A stretch of DNA of 64,000 nt from Azospirillum sp. TSH100 (GTDB taxonomy: Bacteria > Pseudomonadota > Alphaproteobacteria > Azospirillales > Azospirillaceae): assembly GCF_004923295.1 (NCBI RefSeq), contig NZ_CP039636.1, positions 803,001-867,000 on the forward strand, written 5' to 3'. Every line of letters starts with the position of its first letter. Position 1 is the first letter of the stretch. Positions 1-8,299 of the stretch are shown here, piece by piece. The notes under the pieces were generated by a model. That model did not search any database. It was given only the letters and a program-made list of their open reading frames with translations, and was not told the DNA's origin. A program made the position numbers and the translations under genes.

Positions 1-2
1 TC

Positions 3-935
3 GACGCGGAACTCGTCTGCCTGGTCAAGGACTGGCAACTGGACAAGACCGGCAAGTTCGGTGCCTTCACCACCGATCGCGGCGCCTCACGCGCCGGCAC
101 CTTCGGCAACGTGTCGACCGTCAACGGCGCGATCGAACCGGTGTTCGAGGTTCCCGCCAACGGCGACATCCGCGTCCGGCTCTACAACATCGACAGCACC
201 CGCGTGGTCGATCTGCGGGTTGAGGGAGCCGAGGCCTGGATCATCGCGGTCGATGGCAACCCGCTGCCGCCACGTCCGCTGGACGGCTGGCCGATGGGGC
301 CGGCGATGCGCATCGACGTGCTGTTCCGCGCCCCTGCCAAGGCCGGGCAGACCCTGCGGCTGACCAACGTCTATGCGGCGGAGCCCCGGCCGCTTGCCAG
401 CTTCCGGTCCGTCGGCCCCCGCCTGCCCAACAAGCGCTTCAAGCCGCGCGCCCTGCCCGTCTCCGCCATTCCCGAGCCGGATCTGAAGGACGCGCCGATC
501 ATCCCGATGGCCTTTTCCGCCACCGCGGTGGCACAGAGCTTCGATGCGGCGATGCTGACCGGCCTGCCTTATGCCGACGCGCTGTGCCTATCGACGAAGA
601 CCTTCTGGGCGATCAACCAGCAGAGCTGGCCGGAGGGCGGGCACGAGCGTCTGCCGCCGCCGATGGCCACGCTGGAGAAGGGCCGCAGCTACATCTTCGA
701 ATTGACCAACCTGACGCCGCACCTGCACCCTATCCACATTCACGGCTACACCTTCAAGGTGTTGTCCTCCGACAGCCGCAAGGTGGTTCCCCACCACGCC
801 GACACCGTGCTGCTGGAGCCGAAGGAACGGCTGCGCGTCGCCATCAAGGCCGACAATCCCGGCGACTGGATGTTCCACTGCCACATCATCGAACATCAGG
901 ACACCGGCATGATGGGATACATCCGCGTTGCTTGA
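3..935 (+). CDS. Multicopper oxidase, 3' part (5' end outside window)
   Basis: C-terminal 310 residues of a multicopper oxidase (cupredoxin-fold laccase/CueO/ferroxidase group); the reading frame is open from base 3, so the start lies upstream. Two copper-ligand signatures are visible near the C terminus: HLHPIHIHG (about nt 720-749) and HCHIIEHQDTGMM (about nt 877-915), which supply type 1 and trinuclear-centre ligands including the axial Met. Family knowledge: these enzymes oxidise Cu(I), Fe(II) or phenols in the periplasm and reduce O2 to water. Its TGA overlaps the TTG start of the di-heme protein, and imelysin and DUF1513 genes follow, so a role in periplasmic iron or copper handling is inferred. 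The N-terminal cupredoxin domain and any signal peptide cannot be seen, so substrate class is uncertain. Confidence 0.9.
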   Translation, partial: DAELVCLVKDWQLDKTGKFGAFTTDRGASRAGTFGNVSTVNGAIEPVFEVPANGDIRVRLYNIDSTRVVDLRVEGAEAWIIAVDGNPLPPRPLDGWPMGPAMRIDVLFRAPAKAGQTLRLTNVYAAEPRPLASFRSVGPRLPNKRFKPRALPVSAIPEPDLKDAPIIPMAFSATAVAQSFDAAMLTGLPYADALCLSTKTFWAINQQSWPEGGHERLPPPMATLEKGRSYIFELTNLTPHLHPIHIHGYTFKVLSSDSRKVVPHHADTVLLEPKERLRVAIKADNPGDWMFHCHIIEHQDTGMMGYIRVA

Positions 936-2202
936 TCTTGCCAAATTCCGCATCGGATTCGCCACTGCGCTTCTCCTCGCCGCTCCTGCCGCCCATGCCG
1001 CCGACAGCCTCGACAACCGCATCGGCGAGGCTCTGTTCCGCCGCATGTGGGTCGCCGCCCCCACAGCGACGCAGGCGGCCGATGGCCTCGGTCCGCTCTA
1101 CAACGCGCGCTCCTGCGCCACCTGCCATCCACGCGCTTCCGGCGGCCGCCCGCCGGATCCGGCAGTGAAGGAGGACCAGGGCGTCGGCTATGCGATCAAG
1201 CTGAACAGCGACCCTGTCTATGGCCGGCAGATCCAATCCAACGCCATCCTTGGTCAGGTGATCGAGGGGCGGCCCCGCGTCACCTACCGCGAAGAGACGG
1301 TCCGCTTCCCCGACGGCGAGACCGTCCGCCTGCGCCACCCGACGCCGGTGGTCGAGGATCTTGGTTATGGTCCGTTGGCCGAGGCGACGGTGATGTCGGC
1401 CCGCGTGCCGCCGCGTGTCCACGGCATGGGCCTGCTCGATCGCATCCCGGCGGAGGCGATCGAGGCCGAAGCCGCCAGACAGGCGGCTTCCGGCGGCCCC
1501 GTCGTCGGCCGGGCCAACCATGTGACGGTGGACGGCAAGCGACAGGTCGGCCGCTTCGGCTGGAAGGCGATGCACCCAACGCTTGACCACCAGAATTCCG
1601 AAGCCTTCAGCCTCGACATCGGCATGTCGACCCCGGCCTATCCCGAACCCTGGGGCGACTGCACTCCGGCACAGACCGCCTGCCGCAATGCGCCGCACGG
1701 CGATTCCAAGCAGTTCGAGGGGCTGGAGATCCCCAGCACAATCATCGGCCTGATCGACGGTTACCTGCGCGACCTGCCGCCGGACGGCAGCCTGGAGGCT
1801 CCGAAGGACAAGGCCGGCACCGCCCTGTTCGCCGACACCGGCTGCGCCGCCTGCCACCGCCCATCCTGGCGCACCGGGGAGGATGCCGACCATCCCGCCC
1901 TTTCCAATCGCGACATCTTCCCGCACAGCGACATGCTTCTCCATGACCTCGGTCCGGCACTGGGCGACCGGCTGCCGATGGGCGAGGCGAACGGGTCGGA
2001 CTGGCGCACGACCCCGCTTTGGGGCCTGAACCGGCTGGCGGCCAAGGATGGCCAACTGTCCCTGCTGCATGACGGCCGCGCCCGCAGCGTCACCGAAGCG
2101 ATCCTGTGGCATGGTGGCGAGGCCCAAGCGGCGAAAGATCGCTTCATGGTGCTGCCGGGTGAGGAGCGGAAACGGCTGGTGCGCTACGTGCTGGGTTTGT
2201 AA
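928..2202 (+). CDS. Di-heme oxidoreductase family protein (DUF1111, cytochrome c peroxidase-like)
   Basis: 424 residues. Residues 1-25 form a signal peptide with a hydrophobic core and AHA-A cleavage site. There are two c-type heme motifs: CATCH at 63-67 and CAACH at 306-310. The C-terminal half carries the DUF1111 hallmarks LLHDLGPALGD (337-347), SDWRTTPLWG and LLHDGRARSVTEAILWHGGEA, so this is the di-heme 'thiol oxidoreductase' family of the periplasm. The start is an unusual TTG at 928 overlapping the stop of the multicopper oxidase; no in-frame ATG was found near it, and the TTG places the signal peptide at the very N terminus. Family knowledge: genes of this type commonly sit with imelysin and DUF1513 genes in iron-responsive clusters, as here. 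The actual electron-transfer partner is unknown. Confidence 0.9.
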   Translation: MLDLAKFRIGFATALLLAAPAAHAADSLDNRIGEALFRRMWVAAPTATQAADGLGPLYNARSCATCHPRASGGRPPDPAVKEDQGVGYAIKLNSDPVYGRQIQSNAILGQVIEGRPRVTYREETVRFPDGETVRLRHPTPVVEDLGYGPLAEATVMSARVPPRVHGMGLLDRIPAEAIEAEAARQAASGGPVVGRANHVTVDGKRQVGRFGWKAMHPTLDHQNSEAFSLDIGMSTPAYPEPWGDCTPAQTACRNAPHGDSKQFEGLEIPSTIIGLIDGYLRDLPPDGSLEAPKDKAGTALFADTGCAACHRPSWRTGEDADHPALSNRDIFPHSDMLLHDLGPALGDRLPMGEANGSDWRTTPLWGLNRLAAKDGQLSLLHDGRARSVTEAILWHGGEAQAAKDRFMVLPGEERKRLVRYVLGL

Positions 2203-2253
2203 AGGAAGGGTGGGGGCTTCGATCCACGCCAACGGCAGAAGGGATTTGATCGT

Positions 2254-3369
2254 ATGCGACGCCGCATAGTGCTGGGACTGATGTCGGCCGCCGCCGCCGT
2301 GGCGGCGCTGCTGCCGCGGACGCCGGCCTTCGCCGCCCGCCAGTCGGACAAGGACGCCGCCTTCCTCGGCGGCATGGTCCGCAGCCACGCCATGCCGCGC
2401 TTCGATGCGCTGGTGAGCGCCGCCACCGCCTATGTGGAGACGCTCGACCACTTCGCCGCCGGCCCCACTGCCGCCGGATTGGAGGAGGCGCGCGCCGCCC
2501 ATTTCAAGACCACCGACGCCTGGGCCGCCGTTCAGCATCTGCGCCCCGGCCCGCTGACCATGAATCTGCGGGCCGACCGCATGTCCTTCTGGCCGGAACG
2601 GCCCGGCGTGGTCCAGCGCCAGATCGGCCAGATCCTGCGCGACCACGACCCCAAACTGCTGGAGCCGGGAGCGCTGGCCCGCCAGAGCGCTGCGGTGCAG
2701 GGGCTGACCGTGCTGGAGCGGCTTCTGTTCGACGAGGGCGTCACCGCCGACGGCTTTACCGGCAGCGACGCCAAACAATACCGTGCCAAGCTCGCGGCCG
2801 CTGCCGCCCGCAACATCCTGGCCATCGCCACCGAGGCGCGCGACGGCTGGAAGGAGTTGGAGGCGCCGCTCGCCGCCGGGCAGGCGACCGTCCTCGGCCC
2901 GACCGCTTCGGAAGCGGTGAACACGCTCTATTCCTCCGCCATCACCGCCATGCAGGTGGTGATCGATCAGAAGCTGATGGCGCCGCTCGGCGGCAGCATC
3001 GAGGATGCCAAGCCGATGGTGGTGGAGGCGTTGCGCAGCGGCCGGTCACTGCGCAACGTCGCGCTGAATCTGGAGGGGCTGCGCGCCCTGTTGATGGGCG
3101 AGCATGGCGGGCCGGGCTTCGTCTCGCTGCTGCCGGCCAACGACGATGGCGCTACCGCCAAGCAGGCGATCGACGAGAGCTTCGCCGCCGCGATCAGTGC
3201 GGTGGAGGCGATCCCCGGTCCGTTGAACAAGGCGGTCACCGACCCGGCCGCCCGCAAGAAGACCGAGAGTGCTCTGCGGCTGGTCAAGGCGGCACGGGTG
3301 GAGATGCTGGGCACGCTGGCCCCGCTTCTGGACATCACGCTGGGTTTCAATGAACTGGATGGCGACTGA
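2254..3369 (+). CDS. Imelysin family protein (peptidase M75-like, IrpA/EfeO-related)
   Basis: 371 residues with an N-terminal signal peptide (MRRR, then an Ala/Leu core ending near AFA at residue 27). The all-helical imelysin fold is suggested by the segment LRPGPLTMNLRADRMSFWPE (96-115) and the second-half motif QGLTVLERLLFDEG (149-162), both typical of the imelysin-like group found beside di-heme DUF1111 genes. Canonical imelysins have GxHxxE; here the equivalent stretch is G150-L-T-V-L-E155, so the His is replaced by Thr. Family knowledge: members are periplasmic iron-regulated proteins; peptidase activity is doubtful. It follows the di-heme gene by 51 bases and precedes the DUF1513 gene by 2 bases, so it is almost certainly co-transcribed. 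A metal-binding role is inferred. Confidence 0.9.
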   Translation: MRRRIVLGLMSAAAAVAALLPRTPAFAARQSDKDAAFLGGMVRSHAMPRFDALVSAATAYVETLDHFAAGPTAAGLEEARAAHFKTTDAWAAVQHLRPGPLTMNLRADRMSFWPERPGVVQRQIGQILRDHDPKLLEPGALARQSAAVQGLTVLERLLFDEGVTADGFTGSDAKQYRAKLAAAAARNILAIATEARDGWKELEAPLAAGQATVLGPTASEAVNTLYSSAITAMQVVIDQKLMAPLGGSIEDAKPMVVEALRSGRSLRNVALNLEGLRALLMGEHGGPGFVSLLPANDDGATAKQAIDESFAAAISAVEAIPGPLNKAVTDPAARKKTESALRLVKAARVEMLGTLAPLLDITLGFNELDGD

Positions 3370-3371
3370 CT

Positions 3372-4517
3372 ATGGCAGTTGATCGCAGGAACCTTCTGGG
3401 CCTGCTGGCCGGGCGTAGCTTCTGCGGACGGCTGTTGGGCGGCCGCATGATCGGCGGCCTGCTGGCTGCTCTGACCGGCAAGGCCCATGCGGCGGACGCC
3501 GGCACGCTCTACCTCAACGCCTATGCCACCGCCGGGGCCGAGCCAAGCTACGGCGTGGCTGCCCTGGACCGGTCCGGCAAGCTGCTGTTCACCACCGCCA
3601 CACCCGGCCGCGCCCATGGCATCGTGCCTCGGCCGGGTATCGCGGAGGCCGCCGTCTTCGCCCGCCGCCCCGGCCGCTGGTTCCAGACCCTGTCGCTGAC
3701 CGACGGCACCCCCGGTCCGGTGGTGCGGGCGCCCGACGACCGCCGCTTCACCGGCCATGGCGATTATTCCGCCGATGGCCGGATCCTCTATGTCGCCGAG
3801 GACGATGTGCTCCGCGAGGAGGGCGCCATCGGGATCTATGACGCCACCGACAATTACCGCCGGGTCGGTATCATTCCCACCCATGGGCTGGGCCCGCACG
3901 AGCTGATCCTGATGCACGACGGCACGACGCTGGCGGTCGCCAACGGCGGTGTCATCACCCACCCCGACACCGGTCGGGCCAAGCTGAACCTCGACAGCAT
4001 GGACAGCTCGCTGACCTATGTCGAGGCGGCCACCGGCAAGCTGCTCGACAAGGTACGGTTGCCGGAGGAGCACACGAATCTCGGCATGCGCCACATCGCC
4101 CTGCTTGACGACGGCGGCATCGCCTTCGGTGTTCAGGACGAGCGGCCCATGGGCATGATCCAGCCCCTGACTGGCGCCCACCGCCCCGGCAGCGGTGCCA
4201 TCCGCCTGTTCGACACGCCTGAGGATGTGCTGTCGCGCATGCAGGGCTATATCGGCAGCGTGGCGTCCGATGGGAAGACGGTGGCAGCCAGTTCGCCGAT
4301 TGGCGGGATCATCGGGCTGTGGAATGCGGCGGACGGGGCATGGCTGGGTTCCACCGCGCTGGCCGACGGCTGCGGTCTGGCGCCGAACGGGGACGGCTAT
4401 CTGGCGACCAGCGGGCTCGGCGTGATCGAGCCGGTGACGATCAACGCGGAAGCGGGGCCGGAACGCAAGGCGCCGGCCTTCCGCTGGGACAACCACCTGA
4501 CGCGGCGGGTGGCGTAA
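3372..4517 (+). CDS. DUF1513 domain protein, exported beta-propeller
   Basis: 381 residues. The N terminus has a twin-arginine-like export signal (DRRNLLGLLAG near residues 4-14, then a hydrophobic stretch and an AHA-A site near residue 41). The rest matches the DUF1513 pattern of a periplasmic beta-propeller: PGRAHGIVPRPG, FTGHGDYSADGRILY, GLGPHELILMHDG and RHIALLDDGGIAFGVQ. The start ATG at 3372 lies 2 bases after the imelysin stop. DUF1513 proteins nearly always end clusters of imelysin plus di-heme oxidoreductase; their biochemical role is not established. A scaffold or iron-uptake accessory role is inferred from context only. Confidence 0.85.
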   Translation: MAVDRRNLLGLLAGRSFCGRLLGGRMIGGLLAALTGKAHAADAGTLYLNAYATAGAEPSYGVAALDRSGKLLFTTATPGRAHGIVPRPGIAEAAVFARRPGRWFQTLSLTDGTPGPVVRAPDDRRFTGHGDYSADGRILYVAEDDVLREEGAIGIYDATDNYRRVGIIPTHGLGPHELILMHDGTTLAVANGGVITHPDTGRAKLNLDSMDSSLTYVEAATGKLLDKVRLPEEHTNLGMRHIALLDDGGIAFGVQDERPMGMIQPLTGAHRPGSGAIRLFDTPEDVLSRMQGYIGSVASDGKTVAASSPIGGIIGLWNAADGAWLGSTALADGCGLAPNGDGYLATSGLGVIEPVTINAEAGPERKAPAFRWDNHLTRRVA

Positions 4518-4603
4518 GGCGGGGCGTCGCGAGACAGGGGGCTAGAGTGCGATCGCTTCAGACGGAATCATCGGGAGCGTGAATCGCACGGAACATTAGA
4601 AGC

Positions 4604-4647
4604 CTAGAGGCTGTCTGGTGCTTCAATAAGCACCAGACAGCCTCTAG
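4604..4647. terminator. Perfect 20-bp inverted repeat between convergent genes
   Basis: Left arm 4604-4623 and right arm 4628-4647 are perfect reverse complements around the 4-base loop CAAT. It lies between the end of the DUF1513 gene and the end of fghA, which converge, so it could act as a bidirectional terminator. No T-run follows on either strand, and the stem is unusually long and perfect, so a small palindromic repeat element is an alternative. Confidence 0.6.
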
Positions 4648-4671
4648 CCGCCCCCCTGCCCTATCGGGCTT

Positions 4672-5523
4672 TTACCCCGCCAGCGCCGCTGCATGGTGGC
4701 GCAGATGATCCTCGATGAAGGTGCTGATAAAGAAATAGCTGTGGTCGTAGCCCGGTTGCATCCGCAGCGTCACCGGATGCCCGACCGCTTCCGCCGCGGC
4801 GACCAGCGCCTGCGGCTTCAACTGCGCCTCCAGGAAGCCGTCGCGGTCGCCCTGGTCGATCAGGATCGGCAGCCGCTCGGGAGCATTCCGGATCAGCGCG
4901 CAGGCGTCCCATTCCAGCCAGCGGTCGTGGTCCGACCCCAAATAGCGGCTGAAAGCCTTCTCGCCCCAGGGAACCGCCGCCGGGTTGACGATCGGGGCGA
5001 AGGCAGACACCGCCTTGTAGAAGCCCGGATGCTTCAGCGCGCAGACCAGCGCGCCATGCCCGCCCATCGAATGGCCGGCGATGGATCGCTTGTCGGTCAC
5101 CGGGAAATTCGCCTCGACCAATGACGGCAATTCCCGCGTCACATAGTCATGCATGCGATAGTTGCGCGCCCACGGCTGCTCTGTCGCATCCACATAGAAG
5201 CCGGCGCCTAAGCCAAAGTCCCAGGCGTCATCGGGATCGCCCGGAATGCCGTCGCCACGAGGGCTGGTGTCGGGGGCGACGATGGCGAGGCCGAGTTCGG
5301 CCGCCACACGGAAGGCACCAGCCTTCTGAGTGAAGTTCTCGTCGGTACAGGTCAGGCCAGACAGCCAGTAGAAAACCGGAACCTTGGCGCCGGAGTCCAC
5401 CTGCGGCGGCAGGAAGACCGCAAAGGTCATCTCGCAATCCACCGCCGCGGACTGGTGCCGCACCCGCATCAGCCGCCCGCCGAAGACGCGGGTTTCCAAC
5501 AGGGTGGTCAGGGGATCGGTCAT
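4672..5523 (-). CDS. fghA: S-formylglutathione hydrolase
   Basis: 283 residues, the usual length for FghA/esterase D. It hydrolyses S-formylglutathione to formate and glutathione, the second step of glutathione-dependent formaldehyde detoxification in the cytosol. The alpha/beta-hydrolase nucleophile elbow is GHSMGG with Ser152; Asp228 (in LIDQGDRDGF) and His261 (in PGYDHSYFF) complete the triad. The family segments YWLSGLTCTDENF (52-64) and APDTSPRGDGIPGD (83-96) are present. The reading frame continues upstream to 5598, but the ATG at 5523 gives the family N terminus (MTDPLTT) and is preceded by an AAAGG-type ribosome-binding site. It lies 71 bases after adhC on the same strand, so the two are probably co-transcribed. 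Confidence 0.95.
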   Translation of the reverse strand: MTDPLTTLLETRVFGGRLMRVRHQSAAVDCEMTFAVFLPPQVDSGAKVPVFYWLSGLTCTDENFTQKAGAFRVAAELGLAIVAPDTSPRGDGIPGDPDDAWDFGLGAGFYVDATEQPWARNYRMHDYVTRELPSLVEANFPVTDKRSIAGHSMGGHGALVCALKHPGFYKAVSAFAPIVNPAAVPWGEKAFSRYLGSDHDRWLEWDACALIRNAPERLPILIDQGDRDGFLEAQLKPQALVAAAEAVGHPVTLRMQPGYDHSYFFISTFIEDHLRHHAAALAG

Positions 5524-5594
5524 GGAAAGGCCTTTTGAATAACGATCGCAGGAAGACTCCCTCCCCCTGGCCGGAGGAGGGAGCGCCCATGATC

Positions 5595-6713
5595 TCACTG
5601 GTTGTAGAGGATGACCGAGCGGATGCTTTTGCCCTCATGCATCAGGTCGAAGGCATGGTTGATGTCCTCCAGCCCCATGGTGTGGGTGATGAAGGTGTCC
5701 AACTCGAACTCGCCACGCAGGTAGCGCTCCACATATTCCGGCAGTTCCGAGCGGCCCTTGACGCCGCCGAAGGCGGAGCCGCGCCAGACGCGGCCGGTGA
5801 CCAGCTGGAACGGACGGGTGGAGATCTCCTCACCGGCGCCGGCGACGCCGATGATGACCGACTCGCCCCAGCCCTTATGGCAGCATTCCAGGGCGGCGCG
5901 CATCACCTTCACATTGCCGATGCACTCGAAGCTGTAATCGACGCCGCCGTCGGTCAGCTCGACCAGCACTTCCTGAATCGGACGGTCATAGTCCATCGGG
6001 TTGATGACGTCGGTGGCGCCCAGCTGCTTGGCGATCTCGAACTTCGACGGGTTGATGTCGACGCCGATGATGCGGCTGGCTTTCGCCATGGTGGCGCCGA
6101 TGATGGCAGACAGGCCGATGCCGCCCAGGCCGAAGATGGCGACGGTCGATCCCGGCTCCACCTTGGCGGTGTTCATCACGGCACCCATGCCGGTGGTGAC
6201 GCCGCAGCCCAGCAGGCAGACCTTCTCCAGCGGCGCCGCCTTGTTGATCTTGGCGAGCGCGATCTCCGGCAGCACCGTGTATTCGGAGAAGGTCGAGGTG
6301 CCCATATAGTGGGCGATCTCCTTGCCCTTCAGCGAGAAACGGCTGGTGCCGTCCGGCATCAGGCCCTTGCCCTGGGTGGCGCGGATCGCCTGGCACAGGT
6401 TGGTCTTGCCGGACAGGCAGAATTTGCACTTGCCGCATTCCGGCGTGTAGAGCGGGATGACGTGGTCGCCAACCGCCACGGAGGTGACGCCGGGGCCGAC
6501 CTCCACCACCACGCCGCCGCCCTCATGGCCGAGGATGCAGGGGAACACGCCTTCGGAATCCTTGCCGGACAGCGTGTAGGCGTCGGTGTGGCAAACGCCG
6601 GTGGCGACGATGCGGACCATCACCTCGCCGGCCTTGGGCGCCGCGACCTCGACCTCTTCGATCTCCAGCGGACGGTTGGCTTCCCAGGCGACAGCGGCGC
6701 GCGATAGAACCAT
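5595..6713 (-). CDS. adhC: S-(hydroxymethyl)glutathione dehydrogenase / class III alcohol dehydrogenase
   Basis: 372 residues, typical for class III zinc alcohol dehydrogenases. It oxidises the spontaneous formaldehyde-glutathione adduct to S-formylglutathione with NAD+. Catalytic zinc ligands include Cys41 (GVCHTDAYTLSG) and His63-Glu64 (LGHEGGG); the structural zinc site is Cys93, Cys96, Cys99 and Cys107 (CGKCKFCLSGKTNLC). A Rossmann motif (FGLGGIGLSA) binds NAD. The frame runs open far upstream to 7478, but the ATG at 6713 gives the family-typical start before RAAVAWEANRPLEIEEVEV. fghA follows, completing the detoxification pair, and a LysR regulator is divergently encoded upstream, which suggests formaldehyde-responsive control. 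Confidence 0.96.
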   Translation of the reverse strand: MVLSRAAVAWEANRPLEIEEVEVAAPKAGEVMVRIVATGVCHTDAYTLSGKDSEGVFPCILGHEGGGVVVEVGPGVTSVAVGDHVIPLYTPECGKCKFCLSGKTNLCQAIRATQGKGLMPDGTSRFSLKGKEIAHYMGTSTFSEYTVLPEIALAKINKAAPLEKVCLLGCGVTTGMGAVMNTAKVEPGSTVAIFGLGGIGLSAIIGATMAKASRIIGVDINPSKFEIAKQLGATDVINPMDYDRPIQEVLVELTDGGVDYSFECIGNVKVMRAALECCHKGWGESVIIGVAGAGEEISTRPFQLVTGRVWRGSAFGGVKGRSELPEYVERYLRGEFELDTFITHTMGLEDINHAFDLMHEGKSIRSVILYNQ

Positions 6714-6878
6714 GCGGGTTTCCTTCCCCAAATCGGTTTCGCCAATGCGAATTGGCATTTGATTCCCGCAGTGTAGACCGCGACTGGCCATTGCCAGAAT
6801 GGCGATTTCGGGAATAGATTTTTGCTTCACAGGGATAATCGCGGGATGGCCCTGGGAGAAAGCCCTGGGAGAAGGATC
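6714..6878. promoter_or_regulatory. Divergent adhC/lysR promoter region with two palindromes
   Basis: The 165-base gap between divergent genes contains two inverted repeats: GCCAATGCGAATTGGC at 6741-6756 (6-bp arms, 4-base spacer) and GCCATT-N5-AATGGC at 6787-6803. Such dyads in a LysR intergenic region are candidate binding sites for the adjacent regulator; a match to a specific LysR site has not been shown. Confidence 0.5.
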
Positions 6879-7778
6879 ATGAGCGGCTGGGACGGCATCG
6901 ACGAATTCATGGCGGTGGCGGAAACCGGCAGCTTCTCCCGCGCGGCGGAGCGGTTGCGCGTCTCCTCCTCCCATGTCAGCCGCAGCGTGGCGCGGCTGGA
7001 GGATCGGCTTCAGGCCCGTCTGTTCTACCGCACCACCCGCAAGGTCAGCCTGACCGAGAGCGGCCGCGCCTTCCTCGCCCGTTGCCAGCGGTTGGCGGAA
7101 CAGCGCGACGACGCCTTCCTGGCGGTCGGCGCCTTGCAGGGTGGCAGCGACAGCGAGGTGAAGGGGCTGCTGCGCATGACCTGCGCCACCGCCTATGGCG
7201 AGCAGTTCGTCATGCCGTTGATCAACGACCTGATGGAACTCCACACTCAACTGAACATCGAGGTGGAACTGACCAACCGGCAACTCGATCTCGTGCAGGA
7301 GGGGTATGATCTGGCGATCCGGCTCGGCCGGCTCAGTGAGTCGAGCCTGGTGGCGACGCGCATCGCCCCGCGCGCGATGCATCTGTGCGCCGCCCCCTCC
7401 TATCTGGAACGGCACGGCACGCCCGACAGCCTGTCCAGCCTCAGTACCCACCAATGCCTGATCGGCACATCGGACCATTGGCTGTTCGACGACAATGGCC
7501 AGGACTGGCTGTTCCGCCCGCGCGGCCGCTGGCGCTGCAACAGCGGCTTCTCAGTGCTGGATGCGGCGCTGCGTGGCTTCGGGTTGTGCCAGCTTCCGGA
7601 TTATTACGTGCGTGTGCCGGTGGCCGAGGGCCGATTGTTATCCCTGCTCGACCGTCACCGTCCCCCAAACACGGCAGTGTGGGCGGTCTATCCGCAGAAG
7701 CGCCATGTGCCGGCCAAGGTGCACGCGGCGATCCGGCACCTGAAGGACGGGCTGGCACGGCGGCCGGAATACCGATGA
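6879..7778 (+). CDS. LysR-family transcriptional regulator
   Basis: 299 residues. An N-terminal winged helix-turn-helix spans about residues 4-62 (DEFMAVAETGSFSRAAERL and SSSHVSRSVARLE), followed by a periplasmic-binding-protein-like effector domain (about 90-290), including the conserved LDLVQEGYDLAIRLG segment. The frame is open from 6822, but the ATG at 6879 is chosen because it gives the family N terminus and has a GAGAAGG ribosome-binding site 3-9 bases upstream. It is transcribed divergently from adhC-fghA, so it probably regulates that operon and itself; the effector is unknown. By sequence it belongs to the CrgA/DmlR-like LysR subgroup. Confidence 0.92.
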   Translation: MSGWDGIDEFMAVAETGSFSRAAERLRVSSSHVSRSVARLEDRLQARLFYRTTRKVSLTESGRAFLARCQRLAEQRDDAFLAVGALQGGSDSEVKGLLRMTCATAYGEQFVMPLINDLMELHTQLNIEVELTNRQLDLVQEGYDLAIRLGRLSESSLVATRIAPRAMHLCAAPSYLERHGTPDSLSSLSTHQCLIGTSDHWLFDDNGQDWLFRPRGRWRCNSGFSVLDAALRGFGLCQLPDYYVRVPVAEGRLLSLLDRHRPPNTAVWAVYPQKRHVPAKVHAAIRHLKDGLARRPEYR

Positions 7779-7805
7779 CGGCCGCCGGCCGGAACGGTTT
7801 CCCTC

Positions 7806-8123
7806 TCAGCCATGATGGCGCAGATAGGCGCGCGGGTCGCATTCCTCCCCCAGCGCCATGGCCCGGGCGCGGTGGATGTGCTGCATCAGGACGTCGCGGA
7901 ATTCCTGCGCGGTCAGGTCGCTCCATTCCGGTGTTTCGCCGGCGAAGGTCATCTGGGCCGCAGTCGCCTCGAACAGACGCAACCATTCGTCGGCCTTGCC
8001 GGCCGGGTTCTCGTCCTTGCGGAACATCTCCGCCATCATCTTGGTCATCAGCGTGCCAAGAGCCAGCAGGTTCACATGCAGCAGCATGTTGCCCAGCATC
8101 ACGTCGGGTTTTTCGTCGAGCAT
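7806..8123 (-). CDS. Hypothetical protein, 105 aa, Met-rich N-terminal helix
   Basis: 105 residues of unknown function. The N-terminal third is strongly amphipathic to hydrophobic and Met-rich (MLGNMLLHVNLLALGTLMTKMMAEM, quoted in parts: MLGNMLLHVN and LMTKMMAEMF), followed by a charged helical region (EWLRLFEATAAQM, EFRDVLMQHIHRARAM). No signal peptide or recognised motif is seen. The GC and third-position pattern fits a real gene, and a weak GGAG ribosome-binding site precedes the ATG at 8123; an internal ATG at 8099 is an alternative start. It lies between convergent lysR and the fru terminator and seems monocistronic. Confidence 0.6.
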   Translation of the reverse strand: MLDEKPDVMLGNMLLHVNLLALGTLMTKMMAEMFRKDENPAGKADEWLRLFEATAAQMTFAGETPEWSDLTAQEFRDVLMQHIHRARAMALGEECDPRAYLRHHG

Positions 8124-8213
8124 GGATCGGTCACTCCGGGGCGGTGTCTTGACGGATCACACGGGCGGTGCGGCGAAAGCTGGCGCGGAATCATTCGGAA
8201 ACCGGATCTTCGG

Positions 8214-8253
8214 TAAAAAAGAAGGCCCCTCCCCGCGGAAGCGGGGAAGGGCC
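8214..8253 (-). terminator. Rho-independent terminator of the fru operon
   Basis: Read on the minus strand, a 13-bp GC-rich stem (arms 8241-8253 and 8224-8236, one mismatch, loop 8237-8240) is followed by a U-rich tract (8214-8223). It lies 47 bases past the fruA stop. Confidence 0.85.
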
Positions 8254-8299
8254 AGGGTCGGGAGGACGCCCGAGAGGAAAGGGATGGAAACGGGAAGGG

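Noticed and set aside
886..2778. 630-aa antisense frame opposite the di-heme and imelysin genes
   Set aside because: High-GC shadow of a real gene; composition is low-complexity, no recognisable domain, and it opposes well-identified genes.
2967..4496. 509-aa antisense frame opposite the DUF1513 gene
   Set aside because: Shadow frame with no domain; the plus strand carries a clear exported beta-propeller.
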